A stretch of 59,929 bases of DNA from Chloroflexus sp. MS-G (GTDB taxonomy: Bacteria > Chloroflexota > Chloroflexia > Chloroflexales > Chloroflexaceae). Where the stretch lies: positions 1 to 59,929 of the forward strand of contig NZ_JPIM01000013.1 in assembly GCF_000735195.1 (NCBI RefSeq), written 5' to 3'. The stretch's first letter is position 1; each line of letters starts with the position of its first letter. Positions 37,627 to 47,098 of this stretch are shown here, one piece after another. The position numbers and the translations under genes are program-made. The notes below the pieces were generated by a model. That model was not told the origin of the DNA. It made no database searches and saw nothing but the letters and a program-made list of their open reading frames with translations.

Positions 37627-40600
37627 TCATGCCAGAACACGCTCAGGTCCAAGCACCTGCTTCAGCTCGGCAATCAGGGCATCGGAAATAGTGATGGTAT
37701 GCTGCGATTGCAGTACTACCATCCCAACCCCATTTGGTACATAGAGTGTTACCTGGTCGTGGCCATGACTGTTACTCAGAATCTGATGAACATGCTGCAT
37801 AAGGGCAACATCGGCATCGAAATCGTGGCTACGAGGGAGGTAGATACGAAGGTTGCGGGCCGATACCCCTTCACCCCGCCCTCCTTCTGCACCTGGTGCG
37901 CTCGACCGGCTTGCTGAGTGACCATTGCTATAACCATCACCATTGCCGTTCCCGTGACTGGCTAACTTAACCGGTTGGCGTGGACGAACAGCGGGCGGTT
38001 TAGCAGGTGAAAGGGACGGTGGTGGCGAAGGAGCAACAGCTACAGCGGGTTGCGGTTCGACTACCGAGGGTGACGGCAGCTCGATCTTTAGCTCGCTGTT
38101 CAGATCATCACTGACACCTTCAAGGTCCATTTCAACCGGTTGAACTGACATTGCCTGATCAATACTTTGCGGTGCTTCCACGCTCTCGACCACCAGTTGC
38201 GGCGTATCGCGGCGATTATCAACCTTCGCCGTGACGCGCACGACGGCATCGTTTTGCAACAGATCAGCACATTTCGCCAACACCTTTGGAAAGACAACTA
38301 GCTCAATACTGCCGGTCAGGTCTTCGAGCGTTGCGACCAGCATCGTCTCACCCTTTTTCGTTGCGATGCGCCGCACACCGCTTAGCACACCCACAAAGGT
38401 AAGAGTCTCACCAATATGCTCAGCTTCAATCGAGCCGAGATCGGTAGCGCCGGTTGTATCGATCCCTTCCAGCGCCTTCGCAATTGGATCATCGGAAAGG
38501 TTCAGACCCAGCAGCTCTTTTTCCCAGCGCAGAACCTCTTTCTGATCAGCAGCAGTCTCATTGATCAGCGGTAGCGGAATGCGGCTCACAGTTGGGTTAC
38601 TACCGGGCATCCCACCAAAGATGTCGAACAGGCTACTCTGGCCGATCTCACGCGCTTTCTGCGCTTCACTACCGGCAGTTACTGCCTGGTCAAGGATGGC
38701 CAGTTTCTGGCGACGAGTGCCGGGTAGCGAATCGAGTGCACCCGCTTTGATCAGACTTTCTAGAGTTCGTTTATTGAGCGCATGGCGGTCTACACGCGCA
38801 CAGAGATCTTCGAGCGACTGAAATGGCCCACCTGATTCACGAGCGGCGATAATCGCCTCTACCGGGCCTTCACCTACATTTTTAATAGCCATCAGACCGA
38901 AGCGGATGCCACGGTTATACGTGACTCCAGGTGGCAATGGCTCAGCCAGTGGTTCAATCGTAAATCCCTTCTGCGAACGGTTGACATCAGGCGGAAGTAT
39001 GGCAACCCCCAACCGCCGGGCCTCGATGGCCGCTTTAGTGACATCTTCAATCACACCTCCAGCGCCGGTCAAAACCGCCGTCATATACTCAACCGGATAA
39101 TTCACTTTCAGCCAGGCCGTCTGATAGCTGAGCAAACCGTAGAGGGTGGCATGGGGACGATTGAATGAATAACCAGCAAAGGGCAAGATCAATTCCCAGA
39201 GCTGATCGGCGATCTCTTTGCTGATACCTTTACGCTGACAGCCCTGTTTAAAGATCGCTTCGTTTTCGGCCATCAGCTCACGATTCTTCTTGCTGATCGC
39301 CTTAATCACGATATAGGCCTGACCGAGCGTATAATCGGCGACCGTCTGCAACAGTTGCATAATCTGTTCCTGGTAGACGATCACGCCGTAGGTGTCAGAC
39401 AAGATCGGTTCAAGCACCGGGTGAAGGTAACGGATCTGCGATGGATTATTCTTGTTTTGAATATAGACCGGAATCTGCTCGAGCGGACCAGGGCGGTAGA
39501 GGGCCACCATCGCGTACAGGTCTTCCACACGAGTTGGCTTCAGTTGCATCAGATAACGGGTCATACCCGCCGATTCAAGCTGGAAGACATTCTTTGTTTC
39601 ACCGCGTCCTAATGCTTCAAAAACCTTTTGATCGTCAAGCGGAATTTCATCGAGCCACATCCGTCGCCCGGTTGTCTGCTCGATATACTTGAGCGCCTCG
39701 GCCACGACAGAAAGGTTTGTCAGGCCAAGAATATCCATCTTGAGCAGGCCCATCTTCGCCAGCGTAGGGCCTTCAAACGCCGCCATCAACGCATTCTCAT
39801 CTTTAGTCGTGCGTTGGAGCGGCACAATCTCTTCCAGAGGGGTGCGGCTCACCACTACACCACACGCATGGGTACCGACTGAACGCATCCGCCCTTCGAC
39901 CTTTTGTGCTTCATCGATCAATTCACGCAAGTGCGGTTGCGTCTCGTAGATCTGCTTCAGTTCGGGAACCCGCTCAAGGGCCTGAGCAATAGTCGTTCCT
40001 ACCGGCAACGCTGGAATCAGCTTCGCGACACGATCTACTTCATTGGGATCGAGACCGAGTACCCGACCCATATCACGAATGGCCGCCTTCGCACCAAGCG
40101 TACCATAGGTAATAATCTGGGCTACATTCTCACGTCCGTACTTATTGGCGATATAGTCCAGAATCTCCTGACGACGCGAATCGGCGAAGTCGGTATCAAT
40201 ATCAGGCATCTCCAGCCGTTCCGGCGAGAGGAACCGCTCGAAGAGCAGCTTATTCTTTACCGGATCAACGTCGGTAATCCCCAGGGCGTAGAGCACCAGT
40301 GAAGCGCCGGCCGAGCCACGGGGCAGACATGGGATACCCCGTGAACGAGCAAATTTCACGTAATCCCACACGATCAACATGTAGTCGGGGAAGCCGGTCT
40401 TGTTGATAACATCAAGCTCATAGTCGAGCCGACGCACATATTCATCGGGTGGTTGACCGTTGAAACGGCGCATCAACCCCTCTTCGCAAACGAGCCGCAG
40501 ATAGGAAGCAGCATCGTGACCTGGCGGCAACTCGAATACCGGCAACTGTACACGGCCAAACTCGAGTTTCAGTCGGCACATATCGGCGATACGGCGGGTA

Positions 40601-41412
40601 TTTTCGAGCGGTTCAGAACCGTACCGCTTGAATTTCGCCCACATCTCCTCGCCCGACATAATATGGTAGCTCTCGTCCATGGCGTATTCGCGAGCACAAA
40701 ACTCAGCGTAGGTCATGTTCATACCCATCGCCATAATCTTGTGCTGTGTGGCTTTATCTTCCGCCCGGACGAAATGTGCATCGCTGGTAGCGACCAGTGG
40801 TATCCCAAGCTCGCGTCCGATCCGCACCAGCTCTTCATTGAGTGTTTCAAGTTCGGGCGTATTGTCGTGCAATTGCAACTCAAGGTAGTAACGGTCGGGG
40901 CCAAGCAAATCGCGATAGTACGCTGCCGTTTCAACGGCTGCACGTCGGTCACCCTGCTTGAGGTGGTGCAGTACCTCACCGGCCAGACAGGCCGAGGTGA
41001 CGATCAAGCCCTCGTGATAGGTCTCGAGCAACTGACGGTCAATGCGGGGGCGCGCAAAGACTCCCTTCCCCATACCATCAAGATGGGCGCGGGTGGTGAG
41101 CTTGACCAGATTGCGGTAGCCAACCTCGTTTTGCGCCAGGAGCAGAAGATGGAAGTAGTTTTTGCTCCCTCTGGTCATTGGGTCGCTGAGCGAACCCGGC
41201 GCCATGTAGGCTTCAACCCCAATAATTGGCCGAATGCCGGCCTTTTTGGCCGCCTCGTAGAACTCCATTGCGCCGTACATGACGCCATGGTCGGTCAAGG
41301 CAATACTGTCCATCCCCAATTCGGCAGCACGTTGGGCGATGCCTTTGGTGGTAGCATAGCCATCGAGCAGGCTATATTCAGAGTGGACATGCAAATGAAC
41401 GAAGTCGTGCAT
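37627..41412 (-). CDS. dnaE: DNA polymerase III alpha subunit
   Basis: The replicative polymerase, 1261 residues. An N-terminal PHP domain (HVHSEYSLLDG at residues 8-18, ALTDHGVMYG, SDAHF) keeps the metal-binding His/Asp set, so it may retain a proofreading-type nuclease. The palm has PDIDTDFAD (about residues 403-411) with the catalytic Asp pair. The helix-hairpin-helix region, the OB fold (LTFVGVLSGVRRIATKKGETM) and the tail follow. Between the OB fold and the last domain lies a disordered Pro/Ser/Gly linker (about residues 1070-1150, with HGNGNGDGYSNGHS) that many DnaEs lack. The final 90 residues would contact other replisome parts. There is no intein or split. Confidence 0.97.
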   Translation of the reverse strand: MHDFVHLHVHSEYSLLDGYATTKGIAQRAAELGMDSIALTDHGVMYGAMEFYEAAKKAGIRPIIGVEAYMAPGSLSDPMTRGSKNYFHLLLLAQNEVGYRNLVKLTTRAHLDGMGKGVFARPRIDRQLLETYHEGLIVTSACLAGEVLHHLKQGDRRAAVETAAYYRDLLGPDRYYLELQLHDNTPELETLNEELVRIGRELGIPLVATSDAHFVRAEDKATQHKIMAMGMNMTYAEFCAREYAMDESYHIMSGEEMWAKFKRYGSEPLENTRRIADMCRLKLEFGRVQLPVFELPPGHDAASYLRLVCEEGLMRRFNGQPPDEYVRRLDYELDVINKTGFPDYMLIVWDYVKFARSRGIPCLPRGSAGASLVLYALGITDVDPVKNKLLFERFLSPERLEMPDIDTDFADSRRQEILDYIANKYGRENVAQIITYGTLGAKAAIRDMGRVLGLDPNEVDRVAKLIPALPVGTTIAQALERVPELKQIYETQPHLRELIDEAQKVEGRMRSVGTHACGVVVSRTPLEEIVPLQRTTKDENALMAAFEGPTLAKMGLLKMDILGLTNLSVVAEALKYIEQTTGRRMWLDEIPLDDQKVFEALGRGETKNVFQLESAGMTRYLMQLKPTRVEDLYAMVALYRPGPLEQIPVYIQNKNNPSQIRYLHPVLEPILSDTYGVIVYQEQIMQLLQTVADYTLGQAYIVIKAISKKNRELMAENEAIFKQGCQRKGISKEIADQLWELILPFAGYSFNRPHATLYGLLSYQTAWLKVNYPVEYMTAVLTGAGGVIEDVTKAAIEARRLGVAILPPDVNRSQKGFTIEPLAEPLPPGVTYNRGIRFGLMAIKNVGEGPVEAIIAARESGGPFQSLEDLCARVDRHALNKRTLESLIKAGALDSLPGTRRQKLAILDQAVTAGSEAQKAREIGQSSLFDIFGGMPGSNPTVSRIPLPLINETAADQKEVLRWEKELLGLNLSDDPIAKALEGIDTTGATDLGSIEAEHIGETLTFVGVLSGVRRIATKKGETMLVATLEDLTGSIELVVFPKVLAKCADLLQNDAVVRVTAKVDNRRDTPQLVVESVEAPQSIDQAMSVQPVEMDLEGVSDDLNSELKIELPSPSVVEPQPAVAVAPSPPPSLSPAKPPAVRPRQPVKLASHGNGNGDGYSNGHSASRSSAPGAEGGRGEGVSARNLRIYLPRSHDFDADVALMQHVHQILSNSHGHDQVTLYVPNGVGMVVLQSQHTITISDALIAELKQVLGPERVLA

Positions 41413-41572
41413 GGCGTACTCGTCTCTAAAAACAGTTTACACTCGACAAACGAGAACAAGGGCAAAAGCGCGATCTAAATCTGAAACATTTGTCCGAAAG
41501 AATAAGGATGGTGTCGATTTTTTGTTTTTATATAGACATAAATTGCACCACACCGTGCATACTTCCGCTTCG

Positions 41573-41601
41573 ATTATAGCACACCGATAGCCGCTTGCGA
41601 A
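41573..41601 (-). promoter_or_regulatory. Promoter of dnaE
   Basis: On the minus strand TTCGCA, 17 bases, TATAAT, with TG one base before the -10 (TGCTATAAT). Transcription would start about 155 bases before the dnaE ATG. The rest of 41413-41830 shows no gene. Confidence 0.6.
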
Positions 41602-41830
41602 CAGGCTTTCATGAAACTGTAAGCTATTTTGGTAAACCTGAGTCGCCCTTGTCGGTTCCAAGCGTCCTATACGTATCGCCCGTATCGGCGGTATTGTCCG
41701 CATTGGCCCGCCCCAACCCTGCGGAAACCGCCGCCGCCTCTTGCATAATTCTGCGGTAGGTGATTGCCGATGATCGGCCATAAGGCTCAATCGCCCCAAA
41801 TCACCTCGCACCGGTTACCGGGTCAGAATG

Positions 41831-41839
41831 TGATACAAT
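41831..41839 (+). promoter_or_regulatory. Extended -10 upstream of the fumarase-family gene
   Basis: TGATACAAT lies 74 bases before ATG 41913. There is no good -35. It is the best candidate start signal for this gene. Confidence 0.4.
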
Positions 41840-41912
41840 CGCACTGCACGCGACACAATTCTTGCCGGCAGAGCATCTTATGCGTTTCTGCCGCATGAAA
41901 GGAGCTGAACTC

Positions 41913-43331
41913 ATGGCTGAAGGCTATCGCATTGAACGCGACTCGTTAGGCGAGATGCAAGTACCGGCTGATGCGCTCTACGGTGCACAAACGCAACGAG
42001 CTGTATTGAACTTTCCGGTTAGCGGAATGCGTCCATACCCGGCGTTCGTTTGGGCGCAAACGATGATCAAACGAGCGGCGGCTGAAGTTAATCGCGATCT
42101 CGGTCTGCTCGATCCACACATTGCCAACGCGATTATTCAGGCCGCCGATGAAGTATTGGCCGGGAAACATGCCGATCAATTTGTTGTCGATCCATTCCAG
42201 GCCGGTGCTGGTACGTCTCACAACATGAATGTTAACGAGGTCTTAGCCAACCGTGCCAACCAGATACTTGGTTACAGGCTTGATGACCCAAAGAAGCCGG
42301 TCAGCCCAAATGATCATGTGAATATGGCACAATCAACCAACGACACCATTCCAACGGCTATTCGTTTGGGTTGTCTGTGGCGCTTACCCGAACTGCTCGC
42401 AGCCATCGATAATCTTGCCGATGCGCTTGAGCAGAAGGCGGTCGAATTTGATGATGTTGTCAAGTCAGGACGCACGCACTTGCAAGACGCCGTTCCGGTG
42501 CGCCTCGGTCAAGAGTTTGGCGCGTATGCGAAAGCAGTCCGCAACGACCGTGAGCGTATCGCCACGGCTGCCAATCGGCTCCGTCGGTTAGGGATTGGCG
42601 GTACAGCAACCGGTACCGGTCTCAATGCGCATCCCGAATATCACAGCCGCATGATAGCCAAGTTGAGCGAATTGACCGGCCAGGAACTGTACTCATCAGG
42701 CAATCTCTTTGAGTCGATGCAGAGCATGGCCGATCCCGCCGACTTTTCAGCCAGTCTGCGCACCCTCTGCATTACGCTCGGGCGTATTGCCAACGATCTC
42801 CGGCTGCTCTCCTCTGGGCCGGCTACCGGTCTGGATGAAATTCGGCTCCCGGCAGTCCAACCCGGTTCCTCAATTATGCCAGGCAAGGTGAATCCGGTGT
42901 TGGCCGAAATGCTGAATATGGCCTGCTACCACGTGCAAGGCTGTGATCTTACAGTAGCCCTGGCTGCGCAAGCCGGTCAGCTCGAACTGAACGTTATGAT
43001 GCCGATCATTGCTCATAACCTGTTTGAGATGATGCACGTCCTGATCGGCGCGATCAATGCCTTCACGACCAAATGCGTGGTTGGGATCACTGCCAACCGG
43101 GAAAAGGCGGCTGGCTGGCTGGCCAAGAATGCTATTCTGGTCACCGCTCTGAACCCAGTTATCGGTTATCTCAACGGTGCTGAAGTGGCGAAAGAGGCGA
43201 TGGCAACCGGCAAGACGATCAAGGAGGTGGTCGTCGAGAAGGGTCTGCTCACCCCTGAACAGGTTGATGAGCTGCTTGATGTGCGGAAGATGACCGAGGG
43301 CGGTATTCAGGGCATTGCAGCCGCCGGTTAG
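41913..43331 (+). CDS. Class II fumarase/aspartase superfamily enzyme
   Basis: A complete 472-residue lyase. ATG 41913 has AAAGGAG at 41898-41904. Superfamily motifs are GTSHNMNVNEV, THLQDAVPVRLGQEF, GTATGTGLNAHPEY and the signature loop GSSIMPGKVNP with the catalytic Ser. A class II fumarate hydratase would interconvert fumarate and malate, a step in the TCA cycle and in the 3-hydroxypropionate bicycle of Chloroflexus. Several details (LQDAVP with Leu, LPAVQPGSSIM, DPEY-like HPEY) also resemble aspartate ammonia-lyase, so the substrate, malate or aspartate, is open. It stands alone, between two minus-strand genes. Confidence 0.8.
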   Translation: MAEGYRIERDSLGEMQVPADALYGAQTQRAVLNFPVSGMRPYPAFVWAQTMIKRAAAEVNRDLGLLDPHIANAIIQAADEVLAGKHADQFVVDPFQAGAGTSHNMNVNEVLANRANQILGYRLDDPKKPVSPNDHVNMAQSTNDTIPTAIRLGCLWRLPELLAAIDNLADALEQKAVEFDDVVKSGRTHLQDAVPVRLGQEFGAYAKAVRNDRERIATAANRLRRLGIGGTATGTGLNAHPEYHSRMIAKLSELTGQELYSSGNLFESMQSMADPADFSASLRTLCITLGRIANDLRLLSSGPATGLDEIRLPAVQPGSSIMPGKVNPVLAEMLNMACYHVQGCDLTVALAAQAGQLELNVMMPIIAHNLFEMMHVLIGAINAFTTKCVVGITANREKAAGWLAKNAILVTALNPVIGYLNGAEVAKEAMATGKTIKEVVVEKGLLTPEQVDELLDVRKMTEGGIQGIAAAG

Positions 43332-43415
43332 CACAGCTTTCGTGAGCGGTTGTCTGCACTCTTTTCGTTCGTGGTCGTGCACGTAAATGTAGGAGGATGG
43401 TCATAGCAATGGGGC

Positions 43416-43438
43416 GGGGCAGGTTTTCAACCTGCCCC
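43416..43438. repeat. Hairpin GGGGCAGGTT-N3-AACCTGCCCC
   Basis: A perfect 10-base stem with a 3-base loop, about 85 bases after the fumarase-family stop and facing the end of the kinase gene. There is no T-run. It could be a transcript end or a dispersed palindrome. Nothing else in 43332-43650 looks coding; a shorter inverted repeat (CACGCT/AGCGTG) lies near 43500. Confidence 0.55.
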
Positions 43439-43650
43439 AAGCGACTGAGTGAAGTGAGGGGATGCCAGTCGCACACCGCATAGCGCCAACCCACGCCTCA
43501 CGCTTAAAGAGCGTGGAGCGGGGATCGTCGTTAGTCGGTGTAACATTCTTTGGCGTCGCTCTGTTACGGCACAGGTCAGTTAACGCTGAAAACGCTGCCG
43601 GGATTGACGTCAAATAAGCGTGGGGCTGGATATTCCCGGCCTGACAACGG

Positions 43651-46044
43651 CTAGCGAATAGCTTCGGCAACCCCTGCTAACGCTCGTTTGGCCCGCTCAC
43701 GATCATGGTAGGCCGCCTGTACCGTCGCTAGCAGTTCATCCGTCGAAAAAGGCTTGCGTAGTACCGCATAGGCCCCACTGGCAGCCATAGTGGCTACCTG
43801 GTCGGGTTCGATCTGACCGGTAAATAGAATAACACTCGCGGTTGGGTCATAACTCCGCAAGACATTCAGCAAACTGATCCCATCGAGTTCAGGCATCACC
43901 ACGTCGCTCAACACAATATCAAACGGTTGCGCTGTGTAGATCGAAACCGCCTCACCGCTGTGTGCACAATAGGTCACCTGATGACCGGCCTGTTCAAGAA
44001 TAGTAGTGAGCGTGCGTGCCGATGCTTCATCATCGTCGATAACGAGCATCCGCAGTGCTGGAATAGGTGCTGCCGTAGCTTCAGCCGGTTCTTCCGACAC
44101 AATCGGCAGCCGAATTGTCATCTTTGTGCCTTTGCCAACCTCACTCTCGACTTCAAAGTGCCCATTGTGATTGTTGATAATGCCATACGAGACGGCCAGC
44201 CCCAGGCCGGTACCCGATTGGCTGCCGGTTGTGTTTTTTGTTGTCACAAACGGTTGGAAGATTTGCCGTCGAATCGCTTCGGGGATGCCACAACCGGTAT
44301 CTTCGACCTGCAAGCAGATCCATTTGTCATCCGAAGTAAGGGTTACGGTCAGCGTGCCACCCTGTGGTTTCATCGCGTCACGGGCATTAGTCAACAGATT
44401 TAAGAATACTTGCGAAATCTGACCGGCATCACAGACGGTAGGCGGAACCATATCAATGTGACGGACAACCCGAATGTTATGTTTACGCAGCTCAATCTCC
44501 ATGAGCGTGAGAGTCCCTTCAACCACTTCGCGCAGGTCTGACAGTTCACGACGCGAATCACGCCGACGGGCAAAGGTCAACAGACTACCGGTAATACTAC
44601 GGCCACGCTTACAGGTGTCGAGGACGACTTTGAGAGCTTCGTTTTTTATGTCAACGTTATCGTCAGCCAACCCCAACTGAGCATACCCTAACATACCTGC
44701 CAGCAGGTTGTTGAATTCGTGAGCAATACTGGCAGCAAACGTGCCCACGGCTGCAAGTTTCGCCGAGCGCCCCAGTTCGATTTGCGATTCTTGCCAGCGC
44801 CGAAAGAGCCGGGCATTTTGAATGGCTGTCGCCACGTGGCGGGCAAAGGCAGCAAGCAGACGCTGCTCATCTTCTTTCAGACCACGTACCGTCTCGAACG
44901 CCAGACAGACTGCACCGAGCGGACGTTGCTCATCGAGTAACGGCAACATAATAATTGCCTGCCAGGTGGAGTGCTGCGTCAAAGCAGCGACCGGCGCCAG
45001 CATCTGGACATGCTGATTTGTAAAGAGAGTTACCCGTCCGCGCTCCAGGGCAGTTGCGTAAGCGTGCGGCAACGGGATCGGTTGTGGACCAACCCCACCT
45101 GTGGCTACCGGCAAATGATGTGAAGCGACCAACTGAAGGGTCCCCTGGTCATCATACAGTGTTACCCACGCACTATCGGCACCCATGAGCACACTTAGAC
45201 GCTCACCGAGTAAATTGAGCATTGTTGGCACATCACGACTGGTCAGAAGCACAACCATCAGGCTTTGCAGATGCTCGGTCTGGCGCGAGAGAGCAAGGAA
45301 ACGTTCATTCACTGCTTGCAGTTGCTTGTTGGTAACGTTCAGAGCTTCTTCTAGCCGATGCTGATGACGCAAACTGATCTGCGCCATCATCAGTGGCGCC
45401 ATCCCCAGCACAAACGCCCACACATCCTGCTGCCAGAGAATTGCCAATACTCCACCAAACGGCGCATAGATCAACGCATACCAGCCAGCATCATCCCATC
45501 GCCAGTGCAGTGCAGAGAGAAAACCTTCACCGGTATTCGGGGCCGTTAGACTGGCACTGGCCAGCCGCTCGATAACGTAGATGATCAGACCACAACTGAT
45601 CAGACCGAAGAAGGCGAACGGTGAGGCAACGTTAGCTTCAAATGTGTGCTGCTGAACAGCTATGATAAGAACGACGCTGCCAGCAGTGAGAGCAATCCAG
45701 CGAATAGATGCCAGGACAAGCGCCTGCCACCATTCAGCCTGACGCGCCAATGCCCCGGCGACAGCACCAATGGCCGTCGCCAGTAAAAAGAGTGGCCAGG
45801 GCAAAATGATCATTGCCCCAATCAACACAGCCAGAGTCACTGCTAGAGGACGGTCAGATTGATGCACAATCGTGAGGGATTCAAAGACGGTCAGCCCCAC
45901 AGCAAAAAGGATGGTAGCCAGCAATGTGGCCAGATCAATCGTGACGGGTGGAGCCAGCAGGCTAGAGATCACACCTACCAATAGCGCAGCAATCCACAAT
46001 CCTATCACTGTATTGCGAAGAGATGATGGAATGGTGTGCATCAA
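43651..46044 (-). CDS. Membrane-bound GAF hybrid histidine kinase
   Basis: The 797-residue protein starts with about seven or eight membrane helices (residues 10-225), an integral sensor module of unassigned type. A short coiled coil follows (about 225-265), then a GAF domain (about 270-430), HisKA with phosphoacceptor His in AASIAHEFNNLLAG, HATPase (NLLTNARDAM, DTGCGIPE, GTGLGLAVSYG) and a C-terminal receiver (about 675-790, Asp in IVLSDVVMPELDG, Lys in VLRKPF). It lacks a separate output gene nearby. TTG 46044 and ATG 46041 are adjacent candidates after GGAGGG. It lies 109 bases downstream of mutY on the same strand. The signal is unknown. Confidence 0.9.
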   Translation of the reverse strand: MMHTIPSSLRNTVIGLWIAALLVGVISSLLAPPVTIDLATLLATILFAVGLTVFESLTIVHQSDRPLAVTLAVLIGAMIILPWPLFLLATAIGAVAGALARQAEWWQALVLASIRWIALTAGSVVLIIAVQQHTFEANVASPFAFFGLISCGLIIYVIERLASASLTAPNTGEGFLSALHWRWDDAGWYALIYAPFGGVLAILWQQDVWAFVLGMAPLMMAQISLRHQHRLEEALNVTNKQLQAVNERFLALSRQTEHLQSLMVVLLTSRDVPTMLNLLGERLSVLMGADSAWVTLYDDQGTLQLVASHHLPVATGGVGPQPIPLPHAYATALERGRVTLFTNQHVQMLAPVAALTQHSTWQAIIMLPLLDEQRPLGAVCLAFETVRGLKEDEQRLLAAFARHVATAIQNARLFRRWQESQIELGRSAKLAAVGTFAASIAHEFNNLLAGMLGYAQLGLADDNVDIKNEALKVVLDTCKRGRSITGSLLTFARRRDSRRELSDLREVVEGTLTLMEIELRKHNIRVVRHIDMVPPTVCDAGQISQVFLNLLTNARDAMKPQGGTLTVTLTSDDKWICLQVEDTGCGIPEAIRRQIFQPFVTTKNTTGSQSGTGLGLAVSYGIINNHNGHFEVESEVGKGTKMTIRLPIVSEEPAEATAAPIPALRMLVIDDDEASARTLTTILEQAGHQVTYCAHSGEAVSIYTAQPFDIVLSDVVMPELDGISLLNVLRSYDPTASVILFTGQIEPDQVATMAASGAYAVLRKPFSTDELLATVQAAYHDRERAKRALAGVAEAIR

Positions 46045-46153
46045 TCACACTCCCTCCAGGTTACGACATTCCCCAGGCTGCATTGATAATCGGCGCGGCA
46101 AACGGCCGAGCCGTTCATCACATGTTGCCTGATCTGTCCTCCAGGTAATGCGC

Positions 46154-47080
46154 TTAGTCGGGCAAACGAACCCCTTGTTCGGTTACAAGCAGCAGACCGT
46201 CGCGAGCCAGATCGACGACCAGTTTCTGCAACCAGGTTTCGTGCTCCGCAGTATAATCGGCGCGTATTCGTTGCCCTAATTCGGCCAAAGGTAGTACTGT
46301 TCCTGTTGGTAAATTCCGCAACGTAGCGATGATTCGACCGCGATACCAGCGTCTTGATCCAATGAACGGCTCTGCAGAGCGAGTTTCAGCCACTCGTTTC
46401 ACCTGCGGAGTGGCCGGAGTCAGTACCAGCTCACTATCAGCCGCAACCGCAACAGTATACGCACGACAGTATTGGCGTAACGGGCAACGCCAGCAAGCCG
46501 GGCCAGCGGCAGTGCAAATCAATGCCCCCAATTCCATGATAGCCTGATTCCATTCCCAGCCTTTGCCCACGGGCAACAATGCTTCGGCATGGGCTAAAAG
46601 TGTTGCATCAGATGGCGCGGGCCAGTGATCAGGGCCAACACATAACCGCCGCACAACACGGCGAATATTGGTATCCAGAAAGACCACATCTTGCTCGAAA
46701 GCAAAGCAGGCGATAGCACCGGCAGTGTAGGGGCCAATCCCGGGAAGCTTACGCAATGCTGCTACCGATGATGGAACCTGACCATCATACTGTTCTACAA
46801 TGATCTGGGCAGCACGTTGCAGATGAATCGCCCGCCGATTATAACCAAGACCGGCCCACAATCTGATCACATCCGCCGTGGAAGCAGTAGCCAGGGCTGT
46901 TATGGTGGGAAATTCCGTCAAAAACGCATGATACTTGGGGATAACCCGATCGACCTGCGTCTGCTGGAGCATAATTTCGGCGACCATAATCGCGTAGGGA
47001 TCGCGGGTTCGGCGCCAGGGCAGGTCTCGTCCGTGTTTAGCAAACCAGTGGAGTAGCCTGGAACGAATTGCCTCGATCAT
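46154..47080 (-). CDS. mutY: A/G-specific adenine glycosylase MutY without NUDIX domain
   Basis: This DNA repair enzyme removes adenine mispaired with 8-oxoguanine. The 308 residues include the MutY start DLPWRRTRDPYAIMVAEIML with catalytic Glu, QQTQV, the helix-hairpin-helix LPGIGPYTAGAIACFAF, catalytic Asp in VFLDTNIRRV, and the Fe-S cluster motif C-x6-C-x2-C-x5-C (CTAAGPACWRCPLRQYC). The C-terminus after about residue 225 is too short for the NUDIX-like 8-oxoG recognition domain and looks like a winged helix (GRIIATLRNLPTG, DGLLLVTEQG). Recognition of 8-oxoG must therefore differ. It starts about 18 bases after the Rel stop, so it is in the same operon. Confidence 0.88.
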   Translation of the reverse strand: MIEAIRSRLLHWFAKHGRDLPWRRTRDPYAIMVAEIMLQQTQVDRVIPKYHAFLTEFPTITALATASTADVIRLWAGLGYNRRAIHLQRAAQIIVEQYDGQVPSSVAALRKLPGIGPYTAGAIACFAFEQDVVFLDTNIRRVVRRLCVGPDHWPAPSDATLLAHAEALLPVGKGWEWNQAIMELGALICTAAGPACWRCPLRQYCRAYTVAVAADSELVLTPATPQVKRVAETRSAEPFIGSRRWYRGRIIATLRNLPTGTVLPLAELGQRIRADYTAEHETWLQKLVVDLARDGLLLVTEQGVRLPD

Positions 47081-47098
47081 CAAACCTCAACACGTAGT

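Noticed and set aside
40453..41478. A 341-codon plus-strand frame opposite dnaE
   Set aside because: It is antisense to the PHP and palm regions of DnaE, whose motifs are all in the other strand, and it has no recognisable sequence.
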